Origin: Hyphomicrobium_A sp963745205
GTDB taxonomy: Bacteria > Pseudomonadota > Alphaproteobacteria > Rhizobiales > Hyphomicrobiaceae
DNA: 64,000 nt
Reading direction: 5' to 3'
Assembly (NCBI GenBank): GCA_963745205.1
Contig: CAVUWX010000004.1
Location: 160,007-224,006, forward strand
The position numbers and the translations under genes were made by a program. The notes under the pieces were generated by a model that saw only the letters and a list, made by a program, of their open reading frames with translations, searched no databases and had not been told where the DNA came from. Shown piece by piece: positions 25,068-36,658 of the stretch; the first letter of the stretch is position 1, and each line of letters begins with the position of its first letter.

Positions 25068-25960
25068 GCGAAGGGGCGGGCGAAGCGAAGACGGGGGCGT
25101 CGCCGCTTGATCCGCGGCGCAACGCCTTCCGACCGGATCTGGCGGCGAAGAGCCTTTACGGCAAGGTGAGTGCGCCGAACTATGCGCCCGGTTTTCCCGC
25201 GCAGGTGGCGCGCTCGGCCGTGCCGCTGCGCAGCCGGCCCGTGCCGTCGAACGGCTTCGAGACTGAAGCGCTGTTCGGCGAGCTCGTCACCATCTACGAC
25301 GAGCGCGACGGATGGGGCTGGGTGCAGCTGCAGCGCGACAAGTACGTCGGCTACGTGCCGCTCGACGCACTCTCGCGCGAGATTCTTGCGCCGACGCACC
25401 GCGTACGCGCGCTCGGTACCTTTATTTATGCGCTGCCCGACATCAAATCGCCGCCGCTCATGCACTTGAGCCTCAACGCTGAGCTCAGCGTTGCCGATCG
25501 CGACGAGCGCTTCTGCGCTCTCGAAGGCGGCGGCTACGTCGTCTCGCGTCACGTGATCGAGGTAGGGCGGCACGCGCAGGATTACGTCGAGATCGCCGAG
25601 CGCCTAATTGGGACGCCTTACCTTTGGGGCGGACGTACGCGGCTCGGTCTCGACTGCTCGGGGCTCGTGCAGATCGCACTCGAGGCGGCAGGCATCCCAG
25701 CCCCGCGTGACACGGACATGCAGCAGGGGGAGCTCGGACGGGACGTGCCGGTCGCCGACGTCGCCGAGGGTTTGCGGCGCGGCGACCTCGTGTTCTGGAA
25801 GGGCCACGTCGGCGTCATGATCGACAGCGTGACGCTCGTGCACGCCAATGCCCATCACATGGCGGTTACGGCGGAGACGCTGCCCGAGGCGGTGGAGCGC
25901 ATCGCCAAGCTCGGCGCCGAGATCGCGGCGATCAAGCGGCTACCGGGTTTGAGCGCCTGA
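25064..25960 (+). CDS. NlpC/P60 family cell-wall hydrolase with SH3-like domains
   Basis: A 298-residue cysteine peptidase predicted to cleave murein peptides. About residues 45-170 hold two bacterial SH3-like modules (GWGWVQLQRDKYVGYVPLDAL). The NlpC/P60 domain starts near 175 (YLWGGRTRLGLDCSGLVQ), with Cys198 as nucleophile and His248 in KGHVGVM as its partner; a third polar residue follows in LVHANAHH. No signal peptide is visible. The ATGA overlap with the aminopeptidase gene fixes the start. The domain layout resembles dipeptidyl-peptidase VI-type enzymes. Confidence 0.9.
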   Translation: MSEGAGEAKTGASPLDPRRNAFRPDLAAKSLYGKVSAPNYAPGFPAQVARSAVPLRSRPVPSNGFETEALFGELVTIYDERDGWGWVQLQRDKYVGYVPLDALSREILAPTHRVRALGTFIYALPDIKSPPLMHLSLNAELSVADRDERFCALEGGGYVVSRHVIEVGRHAQDYVEIAERLIGTPYLWGGRTRLGLDCSGLVQIALEAAGIPAPRDTDMQQGELGRDVPVADVAEGLRRGDLVFWKGHVGVMIDSVTLVHANAHHMAVTAETLPEAVERIAKLGAEIAAIKRLPGLSA

Positions 25961-25972
25961 ACGGCGCCACGG

Positions 25973-26437
25973 CTAACGCCGATAGGGTAGGAAGCGGCGC
26001 TCGCGCAGCTCGGTGCCGTCGTCATCGAGCGACGGCATCAGATGCGCCTCGCCGTGCGATTCCCGCCAGATGCCGCCGCCGGCGAGCGTGACCAGCGTCT
26101 CGACGGAGCGCTCGAGCCCCGTCAGCCGGCTGTTCCAGCGCCGTTGCACGACGCTGCCGTCGGCGATGGCTTCGACGAATGGCACGAAGATCTCGAAGGA
26201 TTCGATCGGCAGGCTTTCGTAGGTCTCTTCCGCGATGGCGATATCGTAGCGCTGGTCGAAGTGCAGGATCAGCTCGAATGGGCAGGCCTGCGCCAGCAAG
26301 GGCGCGACAATGATCTTCCAGTAGTTGCCGGTCTCGGCTTCCTCGACATGCGCGGTGTCTGCGATCGACGGCGCCCAATAGCGCAGCGCGGTGATCGTCG
26401 ACTGCAGGCGGGAGCGGAAGACGTCGTCGGGCAGCAT
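25973..26437 (-). CDS. Conserved hypothetical protein
   Basis: A 154-residue soluble protein with no signal peptide or membrane helix. It has a balanced, protein-like composition with many Glu/Trp/Phe residues (TGNYWKIIVAPLLAQACPFELILHFDQRYDIAIAEE), consistent with a conserved alpha/beta protein seen in Hyphomicrobiales. It is convergent with the NlpC/P60 gene (12-base gap) and upstream of a co-directional GST gene. I do not recognise a functional family. Confidence 0.75.
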   Translation of the reverse strand: MLPDDVFRSRLQSTITALRYWAPSIADTAHVEEAETGNYWKIIVAPLLAQACPFELILHFDQRYDIAIAEETYESLPIESFEIFVPFVEAIADGSVVQRRWNSRLTGLERSVETLVTLAGGGIWRESHGEAHLMPSLDDDGTELRERRFLPYRR

Positions 26438-26513
26438 TGGGGCCAGATGGGGTAGCGGTCGCCGTCACGATGACGCAACTTCGCGGAGTTTCAAGCGGAA
26501 TGTGCCGATTTCC

Positions 26514-27149
26514 TCAAGCGGGCTGTTGCTTGGCGATCTCCTCGTCCTTTGCCAATTGCCGCTGCATGGCGGGGCGCGCCTTGAGGCGCCCGACGTAGCT
26601 CGTGAACTCGGGAAGCTCCGGGATCATTTTGAACATCATGCCCCAGCGGAGCGCGGAGCCGATGACGATGTCGGCGGCGGTGAAGTGGTCGCCCAGGAGA
26701 TATTCGCCCTTGCCGACGCCGCCGCGCAGCACTTCGATCACGGTGTCGTAGTCGGCCCAGCCGGCGGTCGTGCGCGGTGCCGGCGGACGCCCGAGCGCCT
26801 TGTCGATCATCGCGGGCTCGACGCAGCTCGGTCCGTAGAACAGCCACTTGAGGTATTCGCCACGCCGCTTGTCCCCGATCGGCGGCGCGAGCCTTGCCTT
26901 CGGATAGGTGTCGGCGAGATAGCAGCATATGGCCGCCACTTCGGTGACGACGACGTCGCCATCCGTCAGTGCCGGTACCTTTCCCATCGGGTTGATGGCG
27001 AGGAAGGCCGGCTTGCGCTGATCACCGGCTTTGAGGTTCAGGACCTCGAGCCTATAGGGCTCGCCGAGTTCCTCGAGCATCCAGTGGACGATGGAGGAGC
27101 GCGACGGAGAGGCGTGATAGAGCGTGAGCTTTGGGGAGGCTTCGGCCAT
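26514..27149 (-). CDS. Glutathione S-transferase family protein
   Basis: A 211-residue protein with an N-terminal thioredoxin-like domain (KLTLYHASPSRSSIVHWMLEELGEPYRLEVLNL) carrying Ser at the active-site position, the cis-Pro segment GKVPALTDGDVVVTEVAAICCYLAD, and a helical C-terminal domain (about 90-205) with LLGDHFTAADIVIG, the N-capping box of GSTs. It follows the yej operon on the same strand, 28 bases after the yejF stop, so read-through is possible. Confidence 0.9.
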   Translation of the reverse strand: MAEASPKLTLYHASPSRSSIVHWMLEELGEPYRLEVLNLKAGDQRKPAFLAINPMGKVPALTDGDVVVTEVAAICCYLADTYPKARLAPPIGDKRRGEYLKWLFYGPSCVEPAMIDKALGRPPAPRTTAGWADYDTVIEVLRGGVGKGEYLLGDHFTAADIVIGSALRWGMMFKMIPELPEFTSYVGRLKARPAMQRQLAKDEEIAKQQPA

Positions 27150-27177
27150 ACGATGACTCCGGTCCTTGGTGCGACGG

Positions 27178-28812
<1,635 letters not shown>

Positions 28813-28824
28813 GGGTGCGCCTTT

Positions 28825-30048
28825 CTAGCGGAAGGTCTTGCGCGGATCGAACGCATCGCGCACCGCCTCGCCGACGAAGATCAGCAGCGACAGCATGATC
28901 GCAACGGCGAAGAACCCGGTGAGCCCAAGCCAGGGCGCCTCGAGATGCCGCTTGCCCTCGAGCAAGAGTTCGCCCAGCGACGGCGAACCGGGCGGCAGGC
29001 CGAGACCGAGGAAGTCGAGCGCAGTGAGCGCGCCGATGCTGCCCGAAAGTTGGAAGGGAAGAAAGGTCAGCATCGCCACCATGGCGTTCGGCAGCATGTG
29101 CTTCCAGATAATCTTGGGGTGCGAGAGGCCGAGCGCACGCGCCGCGGTGATGTACTCGAAGTTGCGGGCGCGCAGGAACTCGGCGCGAACCACGGCGACG
29201 AGGTTCACCCATTCGAAAAGGAGCAACGCGCCGAGCAGCGTCCAGAAGCCCGGCACCAGCACCGAGGAAATGATGATGAGCACGAACAGCGACGGCACCG
29301 ACGACCAGATCTCGAGGAAGCGCTGGAAGACGAGGTCGGTGCGGCCGCCGAAATACCCCTGTAGGGCGCCGGCCGTCACCCCGAGGCCGGCCGCGAACAC
29401 GGTAAGAATGAGGCCAAACAGCACGGAGATGCGGAAGCCGTAGATGACGCGTGCGACCACGTCGCGGCCCTGATCGTCGAGGCCGAGCCAATTGTAATTG
29501 CCGATCGCGCCATAGCGTGCGAGCTGCTCGGGCGGCGCCTCGCAGAGCGGCGCCTTCGAAGACCACGGCGGCGGGGCCGGGTAGCCGAGGCACAAGCCCT
29601 CGAGGCCCTTGCGGCCGGGATAATCCTTGTTGATCGTGTTGTAGGAGTAGCCGATCGGCGGCCATAACGCCCAGCCATTGTCGGCGATCTCCTTGAGGAT
29701 CTCGGGCTCCTTGAAGTCGGTCACGGCGAGAAATCCGCCGAACTTAGATTCCGGATAGTCGACGAGGACGGGCCACAAGATCTCGCCCTTGTAGCTCATG
29801 ACGATCGGACGATCGTTGGCGAGGAACTCGGCAAACAGAGAGAGACCGAACAGGCTCAGGAAGATGATGAGGCTCCAATAGCCGCGCCGATTGGCCTTGA
29901 AGTTCGACCAGCGGCGCGCGTTGATGGGGCTGAGCTGGAAGCGATCGCGCCCGCGCATGCCGCGCGGCAGCCAGAACGGAGTGCGGCTTTGCTCCTCGGG
30001 CGGGGGTTGGCTTTGCGGCAGCGGCGTCTCGAGCGCGCGGATATCCAA
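28825..30048 (-). CDS. yejE: ABC importer permease YejE
   Basis: A 407-residue inner-membrane permease. An extended N-terminal cytoplasmic segment (to about residue 55) precedes the first helix, then a long periplasmic insert (about 80-190) characteristic of YejE, then the binding-protein-dependent transport domain with the EAA-like loop YITAARALGLSHPKIIWKHMLPNA near residue 310. The start codon is TTG at 30048, only three bases after the yejB stop at 30052, with GGGAGGTCTGAGG upstream as a good ribosome-binding site, which supports this unusual start. Confidence 0.94.
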   Translation of the reverse strand: MDIRALETPLPQSQPPPEEQSRTPFWLPRGMRGRDRFQLSPINARRWSNFKANRRGYWSLIIFLSLFGLSLFAEFLANDRPIVMSYKGEILWPVLVDYPESKFGGFLAVTDFKEPEILKEIADNGWALWPPIGYSYNTINKDYPGRKGLEGLCLGYPAPPPWSSKAPLCEAPPEQLARYGAIGNYNWLGLDDQGRDVVARVIYGFRISVLFGLILTVFAAGLGVTAGALQGYFGGRTDLVFQRFLEIWSSVPSLFVLIIISSVLVPGFWTLLGALLLFEWVNLVAVVRAEFLRARNFEYITAARALGLSHPKIIWKHMLPNAMVAMLTFLPFQLSGSIGALTALDFLGLGLPPGSPSLGELLLEGKRHLEAPWLGLTGFFAVAIMLSLLIFVGEAVRDAFDPRKTFR

Positions 30049-30051
30049 ACC

Positions 30052-31168
30052 TCAGACCTCCCGGCTCTCGAAGTCGATGCGCGGGTCGACGAGCGTGTAG
30101 ATGAAGTCGGAAGCCAGGTTCACGACGAGGCCGAGCAGCGAGAAGATCCACAGCGTCGCGAAGACGACGGGATAGTCGCGCTTCTCGATCGAACTCGAAG
30201 GATAAGAGCCCCAGACCATCGAGCGAGAATATAGTCTCGATCAGCATCGCGCCGGCGAAGAAGGCGCTGATGAAGGCACCGGGGAAACCGGCGATGATGA
30301 GCAGCATGGCGTTGCGGAACACGTGGCCGTAAAGAACCTGCCCCTCGTTCAGGCCCTTGGCGCGCGCTGTGATCACGTACTGCTTGCGGATCTCGTCGAG
30401 GAAGCAATTCCTGGTGAGAAACGTCAATGTGGTGAATGAGGTCAACGCCATGGCGATCATCGGCAGCGTGAGATGCCAGAAATAGTCGATCACCTTTCCC
30501 GCGAGCGAGAGCTGGTTCCAGTTGTCGGAGGTCAGACCGCGGGACGGGAACCACTGCAGGAACGAGCTTCCGGCAAACAGGATCAGCAACAGCACGGCGA
30601 AAAGAAAGCCCGGAATAGCGTAAGCGACAACGAGGATGGTGCTCGACCAGACGTCGAAAGGCTCGCCAGCCTGCATCGCCTTGCGGATGCCGAGCGGGAT
30701 CGAGATCATATAGGTCAGAAACATCATCCAGAGGCCGAGCGAGACCGAAACCGGTAGCTTCTCCTTGATGAGCTGAAGGACGGAGACGTCGCGGAAGTAG
30801 CTCTTGCCGAAATCGAAGGTGAGATAGCTCTTCATCATGATGAAGAAGCGCTCATAAGCCGGCTTGTCGAAGCCGAACTGCTTTTCGAGGCTCTTGATGA
30901 ACTCGGGGTCGAGCCCCTGCGCGCCACGGTACTTCGACGTCACCACATCGGCCGCGCCTTGGCCCAGTTGCGATTGCGCGCCGCCCATCGTATCGCCGCC
31001 GCCACCACCGATGCGCGTGACTATGGAGCTATCATGCCCGGTGAGCTGCGCGATGATGCGCTCGACCGGGCCGCCCGGGGCAAACTGCACGATGGTGAAG
31101 CTGATGAGCATGATCCCGAACAGGGTCGGGATGATCAGCAGCAGGCGCTTCAAAAGGTAGTGGAGCAT
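30052..31168 (-). CDS. yejB: ABC importer permease YejB (frameshifted near the C-terminus)
   Basis: The permease starts MLHYLLKRLLLIIPTLFGIM, contains a long YejB-type insert (HDSSIVTRIGGGGGDTMGGAQS, about residues 45-65) and the EAA loop YVITARAKGLNEGQVLYGHVFRNA. The frame breaks at about residue 325: CGATCGAACTCG at 30187-30198 has one A too many on the plus strand. Removing it restores FESIEKRDYPVVFATLWIF and the normal ending VDPRIDFESREV with a TGA at 30052, a 371-residue protein. The uncorrected frame runs 300 bases into yejE. An error in the sequence is more likely than decay because everything else is intact. Confidence 0.9.
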
Positions 31169-31178
31169 CGCAGCGGGC

Positions 31179-33020
31179 TCAGTTCTTGCTCAATTTCGCA
31201 GCTTTGTCGGCGTCGTACCACCAGGTATCGATGATGCCTTCATCGTATTTTGGCTTTACCGCGGGCCACGAGTATTTGTTCCAAAAGGCAAGGTTGTGGG
31301 CCGGCTTATACCACTGTGGGACCCAATAGTGGCCGGCGCGCAGCACGCGGTCGAGCGCGCGGGCCGCAGTGATGAGCTCGTCGCGCGATTTTGCCTCGAT
31401 GACCCGGTCGTTGAGCGCGTCGACCACCGGATCCTGGATGCCGGCGAGGTTGAAGCTGCCGTCCATCTTGGCCGCGTCCGATCCCCAGTAGGATTTGAGC
31501 TCGACGCCGGGTGTCAGCCTCAGCACGTAGCGCTCAATCGATACATCAAAATCAAATGACTTCGTGCGCCGCTCATACTGCGAGGAATCGACGAGGCGCA
31601 GCGTGGCATTGACGCCGATCTTCTTCAGATTGTCGATGTAGGGCCCTATGATGCGCTCGAAGCCGTCCTCGAAAATCAGGATTTCGACGGCAAGCGTCTT
31701 GCTGCCTGCCTCCGGGCCGCCGTAGCCCGCCGCCGTGAGGAGCTCCTTGGCTTTGCGCAGGTTGTCACGATTTCTGCCCGATCCGTCTGTCACCGGTGGG
31801 ACATAGGGCTCCCCGAAAACTTCGGGCGGAAGCTTGTCGCGGAAAGGCTCTAGCAGCTTGAGCTCCTGCGGGCTCGGAACCCCCGAGGCCTTCATCGGTG
31901 AATTCTCGAAGTAGCTCTGCGTGCGCGTGTAGAGGCTATAGAATAGGTTCTTGTTCGACCATTCGAAATCGAAGGCGAGGTTGAGCGCCTCGCGCACGCG
32001 CTTGTCCTTGAACTGCTCGCGCCGGACGTTGAGGAAGAAGCCCTGCGTGCCCGAGGGGCGCTCGTCAGGCAGCGTCGCGCGCTGGATGCGACCGTCCTCG
32101 ACTGCGGGCACATTTCCGTAGGCCGTTGCCCAGTCGAGCGAGGTGAACTCCTCCCGCAAACCCACGTTGCCGGAAAAGAGATTTTCCAGCTCGATTCTAC
32201 GGTCGCGAAAGTAGTCGTAGCGCAGCTCGTCGAAATTGAAGCGGCCGACATTGACGTTGAGGTCCTTGGCCCAGTAGTCGGGCCGCCGCTTGAAGATGAC
32301 GTAGGTTCCCGGCTTGAACTCGCCAATCGCGTAGGGACCCGAGCCCAGCGGCGGCTCGAGCGAGGTCTGGTCGAAAGGATGTGCCGCGTAATAGGCCTTC
32401 GAGAGGATGGGGAGGCCGGCGATCGTCAGCGGCAGGTCGCGCGTGAGATCACCCTTGAAGGTGTAGCGCACGGTTTGCGCATCGGGCGCCTCCGCCTTCA
32501 CGACGTCGCGTAACGCGAGCCCGAAGTTTGGGTGGCCCTTCTGCTTCAACGTATCGAAGCTGAACACGACGTCCTCCGCGGTGAGGGCTGAGCCGTCGGC
32601 GAACCTCGCCTCTGGCCGCAGGCGGAAGAGGACCGATTTTCCGTCGCCAGCCACCTCGGCGCTGCTGGCCACGAGTCCATAGACCGCGTCGGGCTCATCG
32701 TTTGCGCGCGTCATCAATGTATCGAACAGGTAGTCGAGCCCCTGCGCGGCGTCGCCCTTCAGTATGAAGTTGTTGAAGCTGTCGAATGTGTTGGCCCCCC
32801 CGGTGCCGATGGTCGAGAGGCGGCCACCCTTCGGTGCATCCGGGTTGACGTAGTCGAAGTGCTTAAAGTCCGCCGGGTATTTGAGATCGCCGAAGGCGGA
32901 AAGGCCGTGGCGGAATTCGGCGCGGGCTGGGGGTGTGATCAGGAGCGACGCCATCACGATCCAGAGCAGGCCGATGCTCCTGAGCGGTGCTCCGCCGATC
33001 GAGATGGTTCTCGCCGTCAT
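31179..33020 (-). CDS. yejA: YejA-like extracellular solute-binding protein, copy 1
   Basis: A 613-residue periplasmic binding protein (SBP family 5). The signal peptide ends PPARA at about residue 34. The mature part starts EFRHGLSAFGDLKYPADFKHFDYVNPDAPKGG, the YejA signature, and contains the family core (LTAEDVVFSFDTLK, ELRYDYFRDR). It captures peptides for the YejBEF permease. Its ATG at 33020 overlaps the stop of the second binding protein in an ATGA, and yejB starts 10 bases after its own stop. Confidence 0.93.
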   Translation of the reverse strand: MTARTISIGGAPLRSIGLLWIVMASLLITPPARAEFRHGLSAFGDLKYPADFKHFDYVNPDAPKGGRLSTIGTGGANTFDSFNNFILKGDAAQGLDYLFDTLMTRANDEPDAVYGLVASSAEVAGDGKSVLFRLRPEARFADGSALTAEDVVFSFDTLKQKGHPNFGLALRDVVKAEAPDAQTVRYTFKGDLTRDLPLTIAGLPILSKAYYAAHPFDQTSLEPPLGSGPYAIGEFKPGTYVIFKRRPDYWAKDLNVNVGRFNFDELRYDYFRDRRIELENLFSGNVGLREEFTSLDWATAYGNVPAVEDGRIQRATLPDERPSGTQGFFLNVRREQFKDKRVREALNLAFDFEWSNKNLFYSLYTRTQSYFENSPMKASGVPSPQELKLLEPFRDKLPPEVFGEPYVPPVTDGSGRNRDNLRKAKELLTAAGYGGPEAGSKTLAVEILIFEDGFERIIGPYIDNLKKIGVNATLRLVDSSQYERRTKSFDFDVSIERYVLRLTPGVELKSYWGSDAAKMDGSFNLAGIQDPVVDALNDRVIEAKSRDELITAARALDRVLRAGHYWVPQWYKPAHNLAFWNKYSWPAVKPKYDEGIIDTWWYDADKAAKLSKN

Positions 33021-34994
33021 TGGCTCCGTGCGGTCTCGAGCGCCTTCTGCTTGTCGGGATCGATCCACCAGGTCTGCAGCAGCGCGGCGGTCTGCGACGG
33101 CAGCTTTTGCGGACGCCCGAAAATGTCCCAGGTGGCAAGACGCTCGTAAGGGTAATGCCAGTGCGGGACTACGTAGTAGTTCCACAGAAGCGCCCGATCG
33201 AGGGCCTTGGTCGCCGCGACGAGGTCGGCGCGATCCTTCGAAAAGACGATCTTGTCGATGATCTTGTCGATCGCGGGGTTCTTGATACCGGCGGTGTTGC
33301 GTGAGCCGTCCTTGTCGGCGGCAGCCGAGCCCCAAAAGTCGCGCTGCTCGTTGCCGGGTGATTCTGACTGCGGGAAATTGTCGACGATGATGTCGTAGTC
33401 GTGCGCGTCCTCGCGGCGCTTGTACTGCGCGCCGTCGACCATACGCACGCTCGCTTTGATGCCGAGCCGTTGCAAGTCTTGCACATAAGGGAGCACGATC
33501 TTCTCGAAATCGGGCGATTCGAGCAGGAACTCGGCGGTCAGCGTGGCGCCATCGGCGTTGCGCAGGACGTTTTCGGTCCTCGCTGACGATAGGCCGACGG
33601 TGCGCAGCGTCTTGCAGAAGAAGCCGCAGGGCTCATCCGCTGCGGCCTGCTGCTCGAGCTTCCAGCCGGCATCCGCGAGCAGCTTGGACGCTTCGCGCAT
33701 ATGGTCGCGGAAGGCTTCCGGCGTGCCATTGATCGGGTTCTTCCATTCGGTGGTGAAGAGGTCAGGGGGTAGCTCGTCGTGCACCTCGTTCAGGATCTCG
33801 AGCTCGCGGCCCTGCGGCAGCCCGGTTGCGGCGAGCTCGGAGTTATCGAAGTAGCTTTTGACGCGCACGTATAGGTCATAGAACAGCTTCTTGTTCGCCT
33901 CCTCGAAATTGAAGGTGAGCGCGAAGGCCTCGCGCACGCGCGGGTCCTGGAACTGCTTGCGGCGCAGATTGAAGACGAATGCCTGCATCGGCGCGACGCG
34001 TTTGATGGGGATCGCCTCCTTCTTAACCCAGCCCTTCTGCACCGCTGGGAAGCCGTAGGCTGTTGCCCATTGGCTGGCGACATTCTCGGCCCAGAAGTCG
34101 AGCTTGCCCGACTTGAACTCCTCGAACGCGGGCGTGCGGTCGAGGAAGTAGGTGAGCTTGACCTCGTCGAAGTTCCACTGGCCTTTGGAGACGGGCAGAT
34201 CGTTCGCCCAATAGTCCTTGACGCGCTCGTAAGTGATTGAGCGGCCGGCGTCGAACTCCTTGATTTTGTAAGCGCCCGAGCCCACCGGCATTTCCATGGT
34301 GGTTTTGGTGATGTCGCGTTGCTCTCCGTTGGGACCTTTGCCCTCCCAATAGTGCTTGGGGACCACGCTGAGCTGGCCGACGATTTGGGGAAGCTCGCGG
34401 TTGCCCTTCACGTCGAAGGTGAAGGTGACTTCGTGCTCGCCCGTCTTCTCCGCCTTGACGACGTTCTTGTAATAGAATGCGGTGCGCGGATGCGCCTTCT
34501 TCTGCCCCTCGAAGCTGAAGATCACGTCTTCCGGCGTGATCGGCGTGCCGTCCTGGAAGCGTGCCTTCGGGTTGATGCCGAAGGTCACGGTCGAGTAGTC
34601 GGGCGGGAACGACACCCATTCGGCGATAAGACCGTACTCTGCGCGAGGGCTCATCGGGGCTGCTCGCCATGAGCGAATCGAAGACGAGGCCCAGGCTAGA
34701 GGCCGGAACGCCCTTCACCGTAAACGGATTGAGGCTGTCGAAAGAGCCTTCGACGAAGCCGCGCACGGTGCCGCCCTTGGGCGCATTCGGGTTGACCCAG
34801 TCGAAGTACTTGAAGTCGGGTCCGTACTTGGGCTCGCCGACCAGCGAGAGCGCGTGGTGGCGCGTCTGGCTTGCCGCCGGCGCGACCGGGGCCTCTGCCG
34901 GGCCGGTTTGCGCCGTCGCCCGATCAAGCGTGGCACCGAGGCAGAGGATGGCTGCGAGCAGAACCACCGGGACGTCAGGACGCGCAAGCACCAA
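33017..34994 (-). CDS. yejA: YejA-like extracellular solute-binding protein, copy 2 (frameshifted near N-terminus)
   Basis: First gene of the operon: a periplasmic binding protein of about 658 residues after correction. The N-terminal part has a signal peptide (cleavage near DRATAQ) and the motif HHALSLVGEPKYGPDFKYFDWVNPNAPKGG. The frame breaks near residue 117: around 34641-34646 there is one base too many, and correction joins DSLMASSPDEP to AEYGLIAEWVSFPPDYS. It carries an extra insert with two Cys (CGFFCK) absent from copy 1. The start codon is TTG at 34994 or GTG three bases further in, behind an AGGAAGGAAGAG box. Confidence 0.88.
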
Positions 34995-35139
34995 GGCTCT
35001 TCCTTCCTCTCACGATTTTCATCACAACCTTCGGGGGCCGAGCCGGCCGGCTATCCGCGCTCGCACGAGACAGGGCAGCGTCGCAAAATCCGGGCCGAAG
35101 CGCGAGTTAACTTGCTGTCATTTGCCACGCGCGCGAGCG

Positions 35140-35697
35140 TTACTTCAGCGTGTTCAGATAGGCGAGGAGATCGGCGAGATCGCTGGGATCGGAGATGCCA
35201 GGAAAAAGCATTTTCGTGCCTGGAACAAAGGTCTTGGGCCCGTGCACGAAGGTGGCGAGATCCTCCGGTGTCCAATTGCCGCCCTTGGCCTTCATGGCAT
35301 CGGAATAGTTAAAGCCTTCGTGGCTGGCTTTAGGGCGCCCGACGACGCCCCAAAGATTGGGACCCACCTTGTTGGGGCCGCCCTTCTCGCCGTCATGGCA
35401 GGCTTGGCATTTCTTGAAGGTCGTAGCGCCGTTCTGCGCATTGCCCTCGGCCGCGGCCTTGACGACGGCGGCGGGATCGAAGGCCGGCAAAGCGACGGGA
35501 GCAGGAACGGCGCCGCCCGCTCCGGGCTTGGCGGCCGGTGCCTGCTCGGCAGGTGCTGGCAGCGTATAGCCCGGTTTTTCCCGCCGGTGAGATTCCTCGG
35601 AGATCTCCAATATCGTGCGAAAGCCGACGATGACGAGGAGAGCGGACAACACTGCGCCCGCGATCTTGGCCGCTTCGAAGGTATCCATGGCACCCAT
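35140..35697 (-). CDS. Membrane-anchored cytochrome c (CycM-like)
   Basis: A 185-residue class I cytochrome c. An uncleaved N-terminal helix (about residues 10-28) anchors it in the inner membrane, an Ala/Pro-rich linker (about 40-80) follows, and the haem domain has CQACH near residue 97 with the axial Met in PGTKMLFPG near 163. It should shuttle electrons from the bc1 complex to a terminal oxidase, as in CycM of Bradyrhizobium. A second start lies three codons in (MDTFEAAK). It is divergent from kdsB. Confidence 0.92.
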   Translation of the reverse strand: MGAMDTFEAAKIAGAVLSALLVIVGFRTILEISEESHRREKPGYTLPAPAEQAPAAKPGAGGAVPAPVALPAFDPAAVVKAAAEGNAQNGATTFKKCQACHDGEKGGPNKVGPNLWGVVGRPKASHEGFNYSDAMKAKGGNWTPEDLATFVHGPKTFVPGTKMLFPGISDPSDLADLLAYLNTLK

Positions 35698-35849
35698 GCC
35701 CGCTGTGCGCTCGCGCCAGGCACGCCAACCCGGCGAACAGGCGCGACTATAGGAATTCCGCTTCGGCTTGCAACCAAGGTCGGCGCCGTTCTAAGTGCCT
35801 CGGCCCGAGACCAATTGCCACCGGTCAAGAGTTGAGCAGAGCTGCCGCA

Positions 35850-36603
35850 ATGACGCGCACACTGATCCTGATCCCCGCGCGCATGGCGGCGACGCGGCTG
35901 CCGGGCAAGCCCATGGTCGACATCGCGGGCGAGCCGATGATCGTGCACGTCTGGCGCCGCGCGGTCGCCGCCCAAGCGGGTCGCGTGGTCGTAGCAACCG
36001 ATAGCGGGGAGATCGTCGCCGCCATCGCTGCCGCGGGCGGCGAAGCCCTGATGACAAGGTCCGATCACGCTTCGGGCTCGGACCGGATCTTCGAGGCGGT
36101 CAGCCGCGTCGACTCCGGCGGAGAGGCTTCTTTCATCGTCAACCTGCAGGGCGATCTGCCGACGCTCGAGCCGCACCTCATTCACGCCTGCCTCGAGCCG
36201 CTCGCGACCGCAGGCGCCGACATCGCCACACTCGCCGCCGAGATCAGCGGTGCCCGAAGAGCGGACAAATCCCAATGTCGTGAAGGTCGTCGGCACGCCT
36301 GTCTCAGGAGGGCGCCGGCTGCGCGCGCTCTACTTCACGCGATCGACCGCGCCATATGGTGAAGGGCCTCTTTATCATCACATCGGCATCTATGCGTATC
36401 ACCGGGCGGCGCTGGCGCGTTTCGTCGCCTTGAAGCCGTCCCCGCTCGAGCAGCGCGAGAAGCTCGAACAACTGCGCGCGCTCGAAGCGGGCATGCGCAT
36501 TGACGTCGAGATCGTTGACACAGTTCCGCTCGGTGTCGATACTCCCGCCGATCTCGAGCGGGCGCGCCGCCTCATCGGGAGCGCCAATCCACCCGCAAGC
36601 TGA
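35850..36603 (+). CDS. kdsB: 3-deoxy-manno-octulosonate cytidylyltransferase KdsB (frameshifted)
   Basis: The enzyme activates Kdo with CTP for lipopolysaccharide core synthesis. The N-terminus MTRTLILIPARMAATRLPGKP holds the nucleotide-binding motif; later motifs are NLQGDLPTLEP and VPEERTNPNVVKVV, and the tail includes HHIGIYAYHRAAL and LGVDTPADLERAR. The frame breaks near residue 134: CAGCGGTGCCC at 36245-36255 has one G too many. Deleting it gives a 250-residue protein, the normal length. The ATG at 35850 is preferred over an upstream TTG. Kdo synthesis is normally essential, so the break is likely a sequence error. Confidence 0.9.
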
Positions 36604-36658
36604 CCGCCGCTGACGCGGACGGGGCTCAGTCATCCGAAGACCCTTCATCCGAAGACCC

